A model generated the notes under the pieces. It was not told where the DNA came from and searched no databases. It saw only the letters and a program-made list of their open reading frames with translations. Below are positions 1-8,692 of a stretch of 64,000 nt of DNA, in pieces. The position numbers were made by a program, and so were the translations under genes. Source of the stretch: Micromonospora nigra (GTDB taxonomy: Bacteria > Actinomycetota > Actinomycetes > Mycobacteriales > Micromonosporaceae); NCBI RefSeq assembly GCF_900091585.1, contig NZ_FMHT01000003.1, forward strand, positions 3,835,501 to 3,899,500, in the 5' to 3' direction. Each line of letters opens with the position of its first letter. Within the stretch, counting starts at the first letter, position 1.

Positions 1-120
1 GTGATGCTCGGTGACGAGATGATCGACGAGGCGTCCCGCAAGATGGCGCTGGTGATCGCGGCCAAGGGTCGGGCCGCGGGGATGACCCGTACCTCGACCT
101 TCACCCCGCCCGCCGAGTAG
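1..120 (+). CDS. CoA-ester lyase (HpcH/HpaI aldolase/citrate-lyase beta type), C-terminal end only
   Basis: The frame is open from base 1 to the TAG at 118-120, so only the last 39 residues are visible and the gene begins outside the window. The tail contains MIDEASRKMA followed by an alanine/lysine-rich helix (VIAAKGRAAG). This resembles the end of actinobacterial CitE-like lyases that cleave malyl-CoA or beta-methylmalyl-CoA. The reaction would join the ethylmalonyl-CoA pathway, and the acyl-CoA dehydrogenase at 2436 and MaoC hydratase at 9219 are plausible partners. The GTG at base 1 should not be taken as the start. With 39 residues the family call is tentative. Confidence 0.5.
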   Translation: MMLGDEMIDEASRKMALVIAAKGRAAGMTRTSTFTPPAE

Positions 121-195
121 GGCCCGGACGTCGGTGCCGCCCCCGCTCACGGCCGGGGCGGCCGCCGTCGTCGCACAGGGGCGGCACCCGCCGTC

Positions 196-780
196 TCAGT
201 AGCTGCTCGTCGAGGAGGACGAGATGGCGAAGAGGAAGATCCCGACGTAGAACAGGATGAACACGACCAGCAGGGCGGTGACGATCCAGCCGACGATGAT
301 GGCCGCCTTCGCCAGCCCTTCGCCGCCCTCGCCCGTCTCGCGGATCTGCCGCATGGCGACATGTCCCATGATCGCGCCGACCGGGCCGGTGATGCAGGAC
401 GTGAACCCGACCAGGGACAGCACCAGGGCGGCGATGGCCAGGCCGTTGGTCTTCGGCGGCGGCGCGTACCCCGGGTAGGGGGCGTAGCCGGGGGCGGGGT
501 GACCGGGGGCGGGGTAGCCGGGAGCCGGGTAACCGGAGGTGGGATAACCGACGGGCGGCGGGGGCCCGTCGACCTTCGCCCCGGCGTACGGGTCGACCGG
601 CGCGTACGGGTCGGCAGACAGGTGTGACTCGACCGGCACGTGGGACTCGGCCGGCACGGGTGAGTCCGGTCCCGCCGGCTGGGTGGGGACGGGCGGACCG
701 CTGGCCGGCAGGGTCGGGTCGACCGGCGGGCTCGGGGGCGGGGCCGACCACGGATCGTTGGTCGGCGGCGGGTACGTCAT
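196..780 (-). CDS. DUF4190-type membrane protein with proline-rich N-terminal tail
   Basis: A 194-residue protein. Residues 1-110 are rich in Pro, Gly and Tyr, with repeated [15 protein letters not shown] units. Two hydrophobic helices follow (about 115-140 and 158-188), joined by a short polar loop containing [12 protein letters not shown], the layout of DUF4190 proteins. The ATG at 780 has a GGAGAGC ribosome site about 7 nt upstream, and a TACCCT -10 box lies upstream of that. A second copy of the family is at 1809-2282, on the other side of the SDR gene. The tail is probably cytoplasmic and disordered. Function is unknown. Confidence 0.75.
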   Translation of the reverse strand: MTYPPPTNDPWSAPPPSPPVDPTLPASGPPVPTQPAGPDSPVPAESHVPVESHLSADPYAPVDPYAGAKVDGPPPPVGYPTSGYPAPGYPAPGHPAPGYAPYPGYAPPPKTNGLAIAALVLSLVGFTSCITGPVGAIMGHVAMRQIRETGEGGEGLAKAAIIVGWIVTALLVVFILFYVGIFLFAISSSSTSSY

Positions 781-896
781 GGGGGCTCTCCGTTGCGTCG
801 CGGGTGCGCCGTCAGGGTAGTCACCGGAGCAAAACCGGTGGCCCGTCCACCGGGTGCCGCGTTGCCCGGACCGCCGGCATTGGGCAGGATCTCGGC

Positions 897-1805
897 ATGG
901 CGATTGACGCGCGTGCGGCGGACCGTCCGGGGAGCCGGCCGAGGCGGGACGCGAGCCGTCCGGGGGTGGCTCGGCGCAGCCGCGCCTCCACCGGCCCGGC
1001 CGCCTCGTCCGACTCCGACCAGCCCGTCGCCCTGCCGGAGCCGGTGACCATGCGCCTCGACGGCAGGGTCGCGCTGGTCACCGGGGCCGGCAGCCCCGAC
1101 GGCATCGGCTACGCGACGGCCCGCCGACTCGCCGACCTGGGGGCGCGGGTGGCGATCGTCTCCACCACGCGTCGGATCCACGAGCGGGCCGGTGAGCTGG
1201 GCGTGACCGGTTTCGTGGCCGACCTGACCGACGAGTCGGAGGTCGGCGCGCTCGCCGACGCGGTCACCGAGCAGCTCGGCGACGTCGAGGTGTTGGTCAA
1301 CAACGCCGGTCTGGCCAGTCGCGCCTCGCCCGAGGTGCTGCGCCCGGTCGCCCAGCTCAGCTACGAGGAGTGGCGTGCCGAGATCGACCGGAACCTCACC
1401 ACGGCGTTCCTGTGCAGCCGGGCGTTCATCGGCGGGATGGCCGAGCGGGGCTGGGGGCGGGTGGTCAACCTCGCGGCGACCGCGGGCGCGGTGAACGCCC
1501 TGCCCACCGAGTCGGCCTACGCGGCGGCGAAGGCCGGGGTGGTGGGGCTGACCCGTGCGTTGGCGATGGAGATGATCGCCGACGGGGTGACGGTCAACGC
1601 GGTGGCCCCGGGGACGATCCACACGGCCGCCTCGACCATGGCCGAGATCAAGCAGGGCCTCGGCACTCCGGTGGGCCGCCCCGGCACCCCTGACGAGGTG
1701 GCGGCGGCCATCGCTTTCCTCTGCTCGCCCGCCGCGTCGTACATCACCGGCCAGATGCTGGTGGTCGACGGCGGCAACAGCGTCCGCGAGGCGCAGTTCC
1801 GCTGA
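897..1805 (+). CDS. short-chain dehydrogenase/reductase (SDR)
   Basis: Classical SDR with the [12 protein letters not shown] nucleotide-binding loop, the NNAG motif, the YAAAK active-site pair and a C-terminal VDGG motif, so an NAD(P)H-dependent oxidoreductase of unknown substrate. The residue 13 positions before the catalytic Tyr, normally Ser, is Thr. The start was chosen at ATG 897 because a CAGGAT -10-like box at 885-890 ends exactly 6 nt before it (leaderless arrangement). This adds a 51-residue Arg/Pro/Ser-rich extension before the fold. ATG 1050, preceded by GGAG at 9 nt, would give a standard 251-residue SDR and may be an internal start. It lies between the two DUF4190 genes. Confidence 0.8.
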   Translation: MAIDARAADRPGSRPRRDASRPGVARRSRASTGPAASSDSDQPVALPEPVTMRLDGRVALVTGAGSPDGIGYATARRLADLGARVAIVSTTRRIHERAGELGVTGFVADLTDESEVGALADAVTEQLGDVEVLVNNAGLASRASPEVLRPVAQLSYEEWRAEIDRNLTTAFLCSRAFIGGMAERGWGRVVNLAATAGAVNALPTESAYAAAKAGVVGLTRALAMEMIADGVTVNAVAPGTIHTAASTMAEIKQGLGTPVGRPGTPDEVAAAIAFLCSPAASYITGQMLVVDGGNSVREAQFR

Positions 1806-1808
1806 GCC

Positions 1809-2282
1809 TCACACGGTCCTCTGGTCCACTCCCACCCAGAACATCAGCGTCAGCAGGCCGCAGCACACCAGCAGGTACAGGGCGGTGACGACATAGCCGA
1901 GGACGAGACCCCACGTGGCGAGCTGGTCGCCGTCCTCGCCGCTCGTGCGCAGCTGCCGCTTCGCCAGGTGGCCGAGGACGATGCCGGCGGGCGCGAACAC
2001 GAAGGCGAAGATCAGCGAGAGTACGGCCAGCACGTTCGTGCCGCCCCGCCTCGGCGGGGACGGCGGGCCGTACTGCCCGTAGGGGACCTGCGGCACGTAC
2101 GGCGGCTGCTGCCCCCACTGCTGACCGGGTCCGTGCTGCTGCTCCCATCCCGACGGGCCGGGCTCGTCGGATGGCGGTTGCGCCCACGAACCCGGCGGCG
2201 GTTCGTACGGCGAGGGCGGCGCCTCCTGCGGGCCGGGCGGCTGGTCCGGGTCCGGCGGGAGGGGCGGCGGTGGCTGACTCAT
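1809..2282 (-). CDS. DUF4190-type membrane protein, paralogue of 196-780
   Basis: A 157-residue protein with a Pro/Gln/Gly-rich first 80 residues, then two transmembrane helices (about 82-105 and 122-150) linked by the polar segment KRQLRTSGEDGDQ. The loop is similar to [12 protein letters not shown] in the neighbour at 196-780. AGGAGGAGG lies about 8 nt before the ATG at 2282. Its stop is only 3 bases past the convergent SDR stop, so the two transcripts run into each other. Function unknown; proteins of this layout are often annotated as DUF4190 domain-containing. Confidence 0.75.
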   Translation of the reverse strand: MSQPPPPLPPDPDQPPGPQEAPPSPYEPPPGSWAQPPSDEPGPSGWEQQHGPGQQWGQQPPYVPQVPYGQYGPPSPPRRGGTNVLAVLSLIFAFVFAPAGIVLGHLAKRQLRTSGEDGDQLATWGLVLGYVVTALYLLVCCGLLTLMFWVGVDQRTV

Positions 2283-2382
2283 GGTCGTCCTCCTCCTGCC
2301 GGACGCTACCCGCAGCGGTGAACCTTTTCACAGCCGTTGTGTGGACTGGTCACCTTGGCGTCGTCGTCCGCACAGCCGATAC

Positions 2383-2400
2383 TGACCGAGCGTTTAGTTA
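2383..2400. promoter_or_regulatory. candidate TetR-type operator before the acyl-CoA dehydrogenase
   Basis: TGACCGAGCGTTTAGTTA is an imperfect palindrome: 10 of 18 positions match its reverse complement and every mismatch is a transition. It lies 36 nt before the dehydrogenase start and overlaps a TACCCT -10-like box (2399-2404). ACCGAGCG half-sites are common for TetR regulators of acyl-CoA metabolism. No regulator gene is adjacent, so this is inference. Confidence 0.3.
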
Positions 2401-2435
2401 CCCTTGAGTAAGGTGCCGATCCCCCGGAGGCTGAG

Positions 2436-3632
2436 ATGGCTCGACTCGCCCAGACGCCCGGCCTGACCGACGAGCAGCGGTCGATCCTGGAGACTGTCCG
2501 GGAGTTCGCCGACAAGGAGATCATCCCGCACGCCCAGCGGCTGGAGCACGCCGACGAGTACCCAACCGACATCCTTGACGGGATGAAGGAGATGGGACTC
2601 TTCGGCATCACCATCGCCGAGGAGTACGGCGGCCTCGGTGAGTCCCTGCTGACCTACGCCCTGGTGGTGGAGGAGCTGTCCCGGGGCTGGATGTCGATCT
2701 CCGGAATCGTCAACACCCACTTCATCGTCGCGTACCTGATCTCGCAGCACGGTTCCGCCGAGCAGAAGGCCCGGCTGCTGCCGAAGATGGCCACTGGCGA
2801 GGTGCGCGGCGCCTTCTCGATGTCGGAACCCGAGTGCGGCTCGGACGTCTCGGCGATCAAGTCGAAGGCCGTCCGCGACGGCGACAACTACGTCCTCAAC
2901 GGCCAGAAGATGTGGCTGACCAACGGGGCGTACTCCTCGGTGGTGGCCACCCTGGTCAAGACCGACACCGGGGCCGACTCGGTCTACGGCAACATGAGCA
3001 CCTTCCTGTTGGAGAAGGAGCCCGGCTTCGGCGAGACCGCCCCCGGCCTCACCATCCCCGGCAGGATCGACAAGATGGGCTACAAGGGCGTCGAGACCAC
3101 CGAGATGGTGCTCGACGGCGTCACCGTTCCCGACTCGGCCGTGCTCGGCGGCGTCGACCAGGTCGGCCGGGGCTTCTACCAGATGATGGACGGCATCGAG
3201 GTCGGCCGGGTCAACGTGGCCGCCCGCGCCTGCGGAATCTCGATCCGCGCCTTCGAACTCGCTGTGCAGTACGCCCAGCAGCGGAAGACCTTCGGCCAGC
3301 CCCTCGCGAAGCACCAGGCGATCGCCTTCAAGCTCGCCGAGATGGGCACGAAGATCGAGGCCGCGCACGCCCTGATGGTCAACGCCGCCCGGCTCAAGGA
3401 CGCCGGCCAGCGCAACGACGTCGAGGCCGGCATGGCCAAGCTGCTCGCCTCCGAGTACTGCGCCGAGGTCGTCCAGGAAGCGTTCCGCATCCACGGCGGT
3501 TACGGCTACTCCAAGGAGTACGAGATCGAGCGGTTGATGCGCGAGGCCCCGTTCCTGCTCATCGGTGAGGGCACCTCGGAGATCCAGAAGACGATCATCT
3601 CCCGGGGCCTGCTCAAGGAGTACAAGCTCTGA
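2436..3632 (+). CDS. acyl-CoA dehydrogenase
   Basis: A 398-residue FAD-dependent acyl-CoA dehydrogenase of normal length. The N-terminal helical domain covers about 1-130, the beta domain with FSMSEPECGSD and GQKMWLTNG about 131-240, and the C-terminal helices the rest. IHGGYGY is present, and the catalytic base is the Glu of GEGTSEIQ near the end. GGAGG lies 7 nt before the ATG. It resembles the dehydrogenase found with crotonyl-CoA carboxylase/reductase, meaA and mesaconyl-CoA hydratase genes in streptomycetes, so methylsuccinyl-CoA or a similar branched acyl-CoA is a possible substrate. Its last 20 bases overlap the convergent gene at 3613-4344. Confidence 0.9.
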   Translation: MARLAQTPGLTDEQRSILETVREFADKEIIPHAQRLEHADEYPTDILDGMKEMGLFGITIAEEYGGLGESLLTYALVVEELSRGWMSISGIVNTHFIVAYLISQHGSAEQKARLLPKMATGEVRGAFSMSEPECGSDVSAIKSKAVRDGDNYVLNGQKMWLTNGAYSSVVATLVKTDTGADSVYGNMSTFLLEKEPGFGETAPGLTIPGRIDKMGYKGVETTEMVLDGVTVPDSAVLGGVDQVGRGFYQMMDGIEVGRVNVAARACGISIRAFELAVQYAQQRKTFGQPLAKHQAIAFKLAEMGTKIEAAHALMVNAARLKDAGQRNDVEAGMAKLLASEYCAEVVQEAFRIHGGYGYSKEYEIERLMREAPFLLIGEGTSEIQKTIISRGLLKEYKL

Positions 3633-4344
3633 CCGGCCCTACCCGAAGCGCCTGCGGCCGTTCCCGGTACGCCTCGATCGCCGCCGCGAGGCGTACCTCC
3701 GGCACCGCCACGTCCCGGCCGCCGACCACCGGCGCGGGGGCCAGCGACCGCCACACCCGTGGGCGCAGCCGTACGCCGTTGAGCCGGCCGTCCTCGCGGT
3801 GCAGGCTGACCCGGTCGATGTTCGACCAGTCGTAGCGCCGGCCGCCGTGCCGGATTCCGCTCGCGGTCAACGCCAGCAGCCCGGTGAACCGAGCCTGCCG
3901 GTAGCTGGCGACGCCGACCGCCACCGCCGCCGCCGCTCCCAGGAACACCAGTCGTAGCGTTCGGGCCCACGGCGGGTCGGTGGGCAACAGTGTCGTCACG
4001 ATCAGGGCCACCGCCACCACCCAGGCCGCCCTGACCACCTGGTCGATCCAGCCGGCCAGGGAGCGGCGGGCGACCAGGCCCGGCTCCACCCCGTCCACTC
4101 CGACCACCCGCTCCCGCCAGACCAGGCGGGAGTCCTGGTGTGGCCGCCAGCGGCGGAGCATCGCGGTCAGGATGACGAAGAGCCAGAGGACGCAGGCGAA
4201 GCTCTCGACCTCGAACCGGGGCACCCGGAGCAGCGCCAGCGTGGTCGCCACCGTCACCGCGCCGGCCACCGATGCGGCGAGCAGCCGCCGGGACCAGAGA
4301 CCGTCGTCGCTCCTGGGCAGCGGACCGGTCCGCAGAGAGAACAC
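3613..4344 (-). CDS. PH-like domain membrane protein
   Basis: A 243-residue protein with two N-terminal hydrophobic helices, a polar stretch, then a second helix pair and a C-terminal soluble part containing GIRHGGRRYDWSNIDRVSL, typical of bacterial PH-like domains. The GTG at 4344 was chosen because TACGCT (4351-4356) stands 6 nt upstream with no ribosome site, giving a leaderless start. The frame stays open to 4464, but that extension is Pro/Arg-rich and looks non-coding. The 3' end overlaps the acyl-CoA dehydrogenase by 20 bp. Role unknown; probably a membrane-anchored scaffold. Confidence 0.6.
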   Translation of the reverse strand: MFSLRTGPLPRSDDGLWSRRLLAASVAGAVTVATTLALLRVPRFEVESFACVLWLFVILTAMLRRWRPHQDSRLVWRERVVGVDGVEPGLVARRSLAGWIDQVVRAAWVVAVALIVTTLLPTDPPWARTLRLVFLGAAAAVAVGVASYRQARFTGLLALTASGIRHGGRRYDWSNIDRVSLHREDGRLNGVRLRPRVWRSLAPAPVVGGRDVAVPEVRLAAAIEAYRERPQALRVGPVRACTP

Positions 4345-4495
4345 GCTCGCAGCGTAGGGGTCGGGGCCAAAGGGGTCGGGCGTCCTGTCGAGCTGAGAGC
4401 GAGGACGGAGCACCCCCGGCCGCGTCCGCAGCGTCACGAGCGACGTCAGCGGCGGCCGGATCACGTCGGCGCCGGCCGGGCCAGGGCCGGCAGGG

Positions 4496-4903
4496 TCAGG
4501 CCAGGCGGGTCAGGCCGGCGGCGGCGCGTTCCACGATGAGACAGCGGTCCTCGACGTAGTCGACGCCGGCCTCCCGCGCGATCCGGCGTGCCTCGGCCGA
4601 GACGATCCCCAACTGCAACCAGACCGCCGGGGCGCCGATCGCCACCGCCTCGCGGACCACCTCGACGGCGTCGTCGGCCGGCCGGAACACGTCGACCAGG
4701 TCGACCGGGTGCGGAATGTCGGACAGTGAGCGGTAGACCGGCTCGCCGAACAGTTCGTCGGCGGTCGGGTTGACCGGGATGATGCGCCAGCCGTACCGCT
4801 GCATCTGCAACGGCACACTGTGCGCGGCCTTGCGCGGGTCGCGGGACGCGCCCACGACGGCGATCACTGCGGAGTCGGCGAGGATCTGCTGGGCGGAACG
4901 CAT
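4496..4903 (-). CDS. CoA-binding domain protein (YccU/CoA_binding_2 family)
   Basis: A 135-residue single Rossmann-like domain with the nucleotide-binding start AVVGASRDPRKAAHSVP, the IPVNPTADELFGEPVYRSL segment and the C-terminal EDRCLIVE motif of the family. Length is typical. TAGGCT (4910-4915) lies 6 nt before the ATG, so the gene is predicted to be leaderless. These proteins bind CoA or similar ligands; the physiological role is not settled. The upstream neighbour on the same strand is the radical SAM gene at 4962-6017, 58 bp away. Confidence 0.85.
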   Translation of the reverse strand: MRSAQQILADSAVIAVVGASRDPRKAAHSVPLQMQRYGWRIIPVNPTADELFGEPVYRSLSDIPHPVDLVDVFRPADDAVEVVREAVAIGAPAVWLQLGIVSAEARRIAREAGVDYVEDRCLIVERAAAGLTRLA

Positions 4904-4961
4904 CCGTCGAGCCTAGCCCCGGATCGGGGTGCGCCGGCCCACCCGGGCGGGCGGCCGCGCC

Positions 4962-6017
4962 CTACAGGAGCGAGAGTTGTTCGGCGGCGGTCGGCGGCGG
5001 GGCCCCGGTCGGTCGGCGGTCGTCGCTCGGGTCGGCGCGGTGCAGTCCGTGCCGCCGGGCCGCGATCCGCACCCGCGCCGTCAGCTCCCGCTGGTACGAC
5101 TGCGGCGCGTAGGCACCCGCCCGGTACAGCTCCCGGTAACGGGGCACCAGTTGCGGGTGCTCCCGTGCGAGCCAGTGGGCATACCACTCGCGGGCTCCGG
5201 GGCGCAGGTGCAGGGCCAGCGGGGTCACACTCACCGCCCCGGCGGCGGCGACCGCCGCGACGGTGGCGTCGATGGCGGAGTCGGAGTCGCTCAGAGCGGG
5301 CAGGATCGGTGCCATCAGCACCCCCACGCCGAAGCCGGCGTCAGCGAGCTGTCGCACGGCGTCGAGCCGGCGGTGAGGGCTGGGAGCGCCCGGTTCGACC
5401 GCCCGCCACAGGGACTCGTCGACGAAGCCGATGGAGAACGAGAGACTGACCCGGGTCGCCTCGGCGGCCTGCCGCAGCAGAGGCAGGTCGCGCAGGATCA
5501 GGGTGCCCTTGGTGAGGATGGAGAACGGGTTGGCGAAGTCGCGCAGCGCCTCGATGATCGGCGGCATCAGCCGATAGCGGCCCTCCGCCCGCTGGTAACA
5601 GTCGACATTGGTGCCCATCGCGACGTGCGAGCCCCGCCAGCGTGGTGCGGCCAGCTCGCGGCGCACCAGCTCGCCCGCGTTGACCTTGACGATCACCGTG
5701 CGGTCGAAGTCCGCTCCCGCATCGAGGTCGAGGAACGTGTGGGTGTTCCGCGCGAAGCAGTAGACGCAGGCATGGCTGCATCCCCGGTACGGGTTCACCG
5801 TCCACTCGAAGGGGACGCGCGAGGCGCCGGGCACCCTGTTGATGATCGACTTTGCGCGCACCTCGTAGAAGGTCATGCCCGCGAAACCGGGGGTGTCGAA
5901 GGTGCGCACGATCGCTCCGGGCAGCGCCAGCGGCAGGGGTGGTGTCGCTGGCGCTGCCCGGTCGGGAACGCCCTCCACCGGGGGAGCGGCGAGGTTGTCC
6001 CAGCGCATGACCATCAT
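4962..6017 (-). CDS. Rv2578c-family radical SAM protein
   Basis: A 351-residue protein with CxxxCxxC at residues 80, 84 and 87 (RGCSHACVYCFAR), which would hold a 4Fe-4S cluster for reductive SAM cleavage. GTNVDCYQRAEGRY and SILTKGTL follow, as in the mycobacterial protein Rv2578c and SplB-like DNA-repair enzymes. Possible starts are the ATGs at 6017, 6014 and 6008; family members begin with MRW, which corresponds to 6008. The substrate is unknown. A truncated relative of the spore photoproduct lyase group lies at 29053, so the window carries two members of this superfamily. Confidence 0.8.
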   Translation of the reverse strand: MMVMRWDNLAAPPVEGVPDRAAPATPPLPLALPGAIVRTFDTPGFAGMTFYEVRAKSIINRVPGASRVPFEWTVNPYRGCSHACVYCFARNTHTFLDLDAGADFDRTVIVKVNAGELVRRELAAPRWRGSHVAMGTNVDCYQRAEGRYRLMPPIIEALRDFANPFSILTKGTLILRDLPLLRQAAEATRVSLSFSIGFVDESLWRAVEPGAPSPHRRLDAVRQLADAGFGVGVLMAPILPALSDSDSAIDATVAAVAAAGAVSVTPLALHLRPGAREWYAHWLAREHPQLVPRYRELYRAGAYAPQSYQRELTARVRIAARRHGLHRADPSDDRRPTGAPPPTAAEQLSLL

Positions 6018-6100
6018 TCGAACATGCGTACGACCGGAGTGCAAGTGACGTGCCGGACACCGCTGCGGGCGGCCCGTCCGCTCCGGGGCAGGATGGGGGT

Positions 6101-6505
6101 ATGGAGACGTCGACCTTCGTCTACGACGGCGACTGCGCGTTCTGCACCCGTTGCGCCGAGTTCATCCAGCGCCGGATCCCGACCGGAGCCCGCGTGGTGC
6201 CCTGGCAGTTCGCCGACCTCGACCGGCTGGGCCTGACCGAGGCGGAGTGCGAGGAGGCGGTGCAGTGGGTGGGAGCCGACGGCCGGCGTGCGGCCGGCCC
6301 GGACGCCATCGCCGCCCTGCTCCGCAGCAGCGCACCGCTCTGGCGGGCGGCCGGGGCCGGCCTGCGCTTCGGGCCGGTTCGGGCCGCGGCCTGGCCCGCG
6401 TACCGGTGGGTGGCCCGAAACCGGCACCGGCTGCCCGGCGGTACGGCCGCCTGTGCCCTGCCGCAGGAGACGCGGGAACGCCTCTACGGCCCGTCCGGGA
6501 GCTGA
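6101..6505 (+). CDS. DCC-family thiol-disulfide oxidoreductase (DUF393)
   Basis: A 134-residue protein beginning with the family signature YDGDCAFC, with the redox pair Cys12/Cys15 and a third Cys at 18, followed by VPWQFADLDRLGL. CAGGAT (6089-6094) ends 6 nt before the ATG, a leaderless arrangement. DCC proteins are often next to or fused with HTTM/vitamin-K-carboxylase-like membrane proteins; such a gene lies convergently at 6648-7580. It probably exchanges electrons with that membrane protein, but this is inferred from context. Confidence 0.8.
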   Translation: METSTFVYDGDCAFCTRCAEFIQRRIPTGARVVPWQFADLDRLGLTEAECEEAVQWVGADGRRAAGPDAIAALLRSSAPLWRAAGAGLRFGPVRAAAWPAYRWVARNRHRLPGGTAACALPQETRERLYGPSGS

Positions 6506-6647
6506 TCGGGAGCTGACCGGGCCCCGGTCCGTGCCAGCCGGGTCCCACTGCACAGGCGTGGCCGGGCCGGCTCGGGCTGTGGCGCTGCGGGCCGGTGTGA
6601 CCAGCCCGGCTACGGTCCTGCGGATCCGCGAGGGCCGGGCCGACCGG

Positions 6648-7580
6648 CTACGGCGTCGCGGGGTCCCGAACCGGTATGCCCGGGCCGGTCGACGCCGGCG
6701 GGCCCGGGGGGCCGGGATCCTCACCCACCCGGCCGGCACCCACGGGACGTGCCCGCCACCGGTGCCACAGGAGCCGTGCCCGGAGCACCGGGCGGACCTT
6801 CTCCAGCGGCAGGAAGCTGGTCATGGCGACCAGGTGCGGCGCGAACGAGATGGTGATGGTGGCCACCGTGACCAGGTGGAACGAGTAGAAGAACCCGACC
6901 GTGGCGATTCGCCACCGCTCGGGCAGCACGAACACCAGCGGGCTGAGCAGTTCGAAGGCGAGGATGCCGAACTGGGCGACGAGCAGCAGGTGGGGCACCT
7001 GGGCGACGAGGTCGGCGAGGTCGGTGCCGCGCCTGATGATCGCCTTCGCGAGCACCGAGCCGGTCGCCCAGTCCAGGCCGCCGAAGCGGAACTTCGCCCA
7101 GGCGGCGAGGAAGTAGGTGCAGACGACGGCGAGTTGGGTGACCCGTAACGCCCAGCCGCCGGCCTCGGTGCGGGTCGGATCACCGTGCCGGGCCCGGCCG
7201 GCGGTGGGCAGCACGGCCAGCGCGACGAGCAGGGCGAACCGGTCGTGGTCCACCTTCCCGTAGCTCATCGCGATGATCATCCACTCCAGGTAGAGCGCGA
7301 AGACCGCCCAGCCCGCCAGCCGGGGGGCCCGACCGGTCGCGGCGAGCGCAGCAAGCGCCAGCAACGCCCAGAAGATCACGCTCACCAGCGCCGGAGTGGG
7401 GGTCGGTAGCGGTAGCACCCGCCCGACGAACAGCGGCTGGTACAGGTCGCCGGGCACGTCGACCCGGGCCCGCACCCACGGGGTGAACACGACCAGGTCG
7501 CCGGCGACGAACAGGTAGACCAGGGTACGGAAGGCGGCGACACGCCCCCGCGGCACCGCCTCGGTCAGCCAGCGGCTCAC
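6648..7580 (-). CDS. HTTM-like (vitamin K-dependent carboxylase-related) membrane protein
   Basis: A 310-residue polytopic protein with about seven to eight hydrophobic helices and conserved-looking WAKFRFGG and FHLVTVATI segments, consistent with the HTTM domain found in bacterial relatives of gamma-glutamyl carboxylase. The Arg/Pro-rich tail is soluble. The GTG at 7580 overlaps the stop of the upstream gene (GTGA, 4 bp), so the two are translationally coupled. Its usual partner, a DCC oxidoreductase, is the convergent gene at 6101-6505. The reaction and substrate are unknown. Confidence 0.65.
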   Translation of the reverse strand: MSRWLTEAVPRGRVAAFRTLVYLFVAGDLVVFTPWVRARVDVPGDLYQPLFVGRVLPLPTPTPALVSVIFWALLALAALAATGRAPRLAGWAVFALYLEWMIIAMSYGKVDHDRFALLVALAVLPTAGRARHGDPTRTEAGGWALRVTQLAVVCTYFLAAWAKFRFGGLDWATGSVLAKAIIRRGTDLADLVAQVPHLLLVAQFGILAFELLSPLVFVLPERWRIATVGFFYSFHLVTVATITISFAPHLVAMTSFLPLEKVRPVLRARLLWHRWRARPVGAGRVGEDPGPPGPPASTGPGIPVRDPATP

Positions 7581-8017
7581 GGCGTGGCCTGCCAGCGCAC
7601 GACGGTCTCGTCGGTCCACCGTCCGGTGGGCCGGCGGTCGGTGATGTCGTGCCACCGGATCACGATCCTGACCTCGACCAGTGCCGGAGCGTCGGGTCGG
7701 TTCCGGGAGTACGCCTCGGCCACCTCGCGCAGCAGGGCGGGGTCGGCCGTGTAGCGGTCCTGCTGGCCCTCGATCTCGGCCCGGCGGATCCCGGTGACGG
7801 CCTCACCGAGGTCGACCAGATCACCGGTGACGTCGACTCCCTCCACCCGGGTGTCGGGGGCGTCCGCGTCGGGCGAATCCGAGGTGGAGTACATCCGGAA
7901 GGGGCCGAACGGGAAGTGGTCGTCCTCGCCGTAGAGCGTGCCGGCGAGCAGGACAGCCAGACCGAGCCCCGTGACCCCTACCCGGATCGCGCGGCCGCGG
8001 TCTGTCAACGCACCCAC
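7577..8017 (-). CDS. single-pass membrane protein of the DCC/HTTM locus
   Basis: A 146-residue protein with one N-terminal transmembrane helix (about 12-30) and an extracytoplasmic part starting with DHFPFGPFRMYS. A related aromatic/GPF.MYS stretch is, to my knowledge, common in small proteins beside HTTM genes. TATGTT (8026-8031) lies 8 nt before the GTG at 8017, so it is probably leaderless. It overlaps the HTTM gene by 4 bp, suggesting one membrane unit. It has no cysteines that could take part in a disulfide relay. Function unknown. Confidence 0.6.
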   Translation of the reverse strand: MGALTDRGRAIRVGVTGLGLAVLLAGTLYGEDDHFPFGPFRMYSTSDSPDADAPDTRVEGVDVTGDLVDLGEAVTGIRRAEIEGQQDRYTADPALLREVAEAYSRNRPDAPALVEVRIVIRWHDITDRRPTGRWTDETVVRWQATP

Positions 8018-8164
8018 GAACAGAGAACATACGGCACGTCGAGGCCCCGATGCCGCCCCTGATCACGGTCGGTGGCCGTCGGGACCTCGCGCTGCCGGGC
8101 GGAGGCGGCCGGACACGCCGGTGGCCGGGCCCGGGGTGGGCCCGGCCATCGGCACCGGTACGCG

Positions 8165-8527
8165 TCAGTGCTTGTGGTCGGCGAGCTTCTTGCGGACGTC
8201 GTCCATGTCCAGGGCCCGCACCTGCTCGATGAGGTTCTCCAGAGCGGACTCCGGCAGGGCACCCGGCTGCGAGAAGACGATGACGCCGTCGCGGATCGCC
8301 ATGATCGTCGGGATGGACCGGATGTCGAACTTGGCCCCCAGTTCCTGCTGCGCCTCGGTGTCCACCTTGCCGAAGACGATGTCGGAGTGCTTCTCCGACG
8401 AGCGCTCGTAGACAGGGGCGAACCGCTTGCAGGGGCCACACCACTCGGCCCAGAAGTCGAGCAGCACGATGCCGTCGCTCTCGGTCACCTCATCGAAGTT
8501 CGCCGTGGTCAGCTCAACGGTTGCCAT
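8165..8527 (-). CDS. thioredoxin
   Basis: A 120-residue cytoplasmic thioredoxin with the canonical WCGPCK active site (Cys30 and Cys33) after LLDFWAE, and the cis-proline segment RSIPTIMA. The ATG at 8527 follows GGAGAGAC by a few bases; an upstream in-frame ATG at 8545 lacks a ribosome site. A lysine/histidine-rich tail (VRKKLADHKH) extends slightly past the fold. It is in the same orientation as the HTTM pair, 148 bp downstream of which it lies upstream, and could feed electrons to the DCC/HTTM proteins. It is preceded by an unusually long gene-free stretch. Confidence 0.9.
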   Translation of the reverse strand: MATVELTTANFDEVTESDGIVLLDFWAEWCGPCKRFAPVYERSSEKHSDIVFGKVDTEAQQELGAKFDIRSIPTIMAIRDGVIVFSQPGALPESALENLIEQVRALDMDDVRKKLADHKH

Positions 8528-8632
8528 GGAAGTCTCTCCGATCACGCGGAACAGCTACGTCTGGTGGAACGAGGGTGTACCCCGTCGCATTCCCGGACAG
8601 GTGACACCGAAACCCCGGCCGTGGTCGGCCCC

Positions 8633-8692
8633 GCCCCCGCGCGGTGGCCCGCCGCACCTCCGGCGGTGGCCCCCGCGCGGTGGCCCGCCGCA
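8633..8692. repeat. 24-bp direct repeat, two copies
   Basis: Two identical 24-base copies (GCCCCCGCGCGGTGGCCCGC and the next four bases) start at 8633 and 8669, 36 bp apart. They are intergenic and may reflect replication slippage in GC-rich DNA. Confidence 0.7.
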
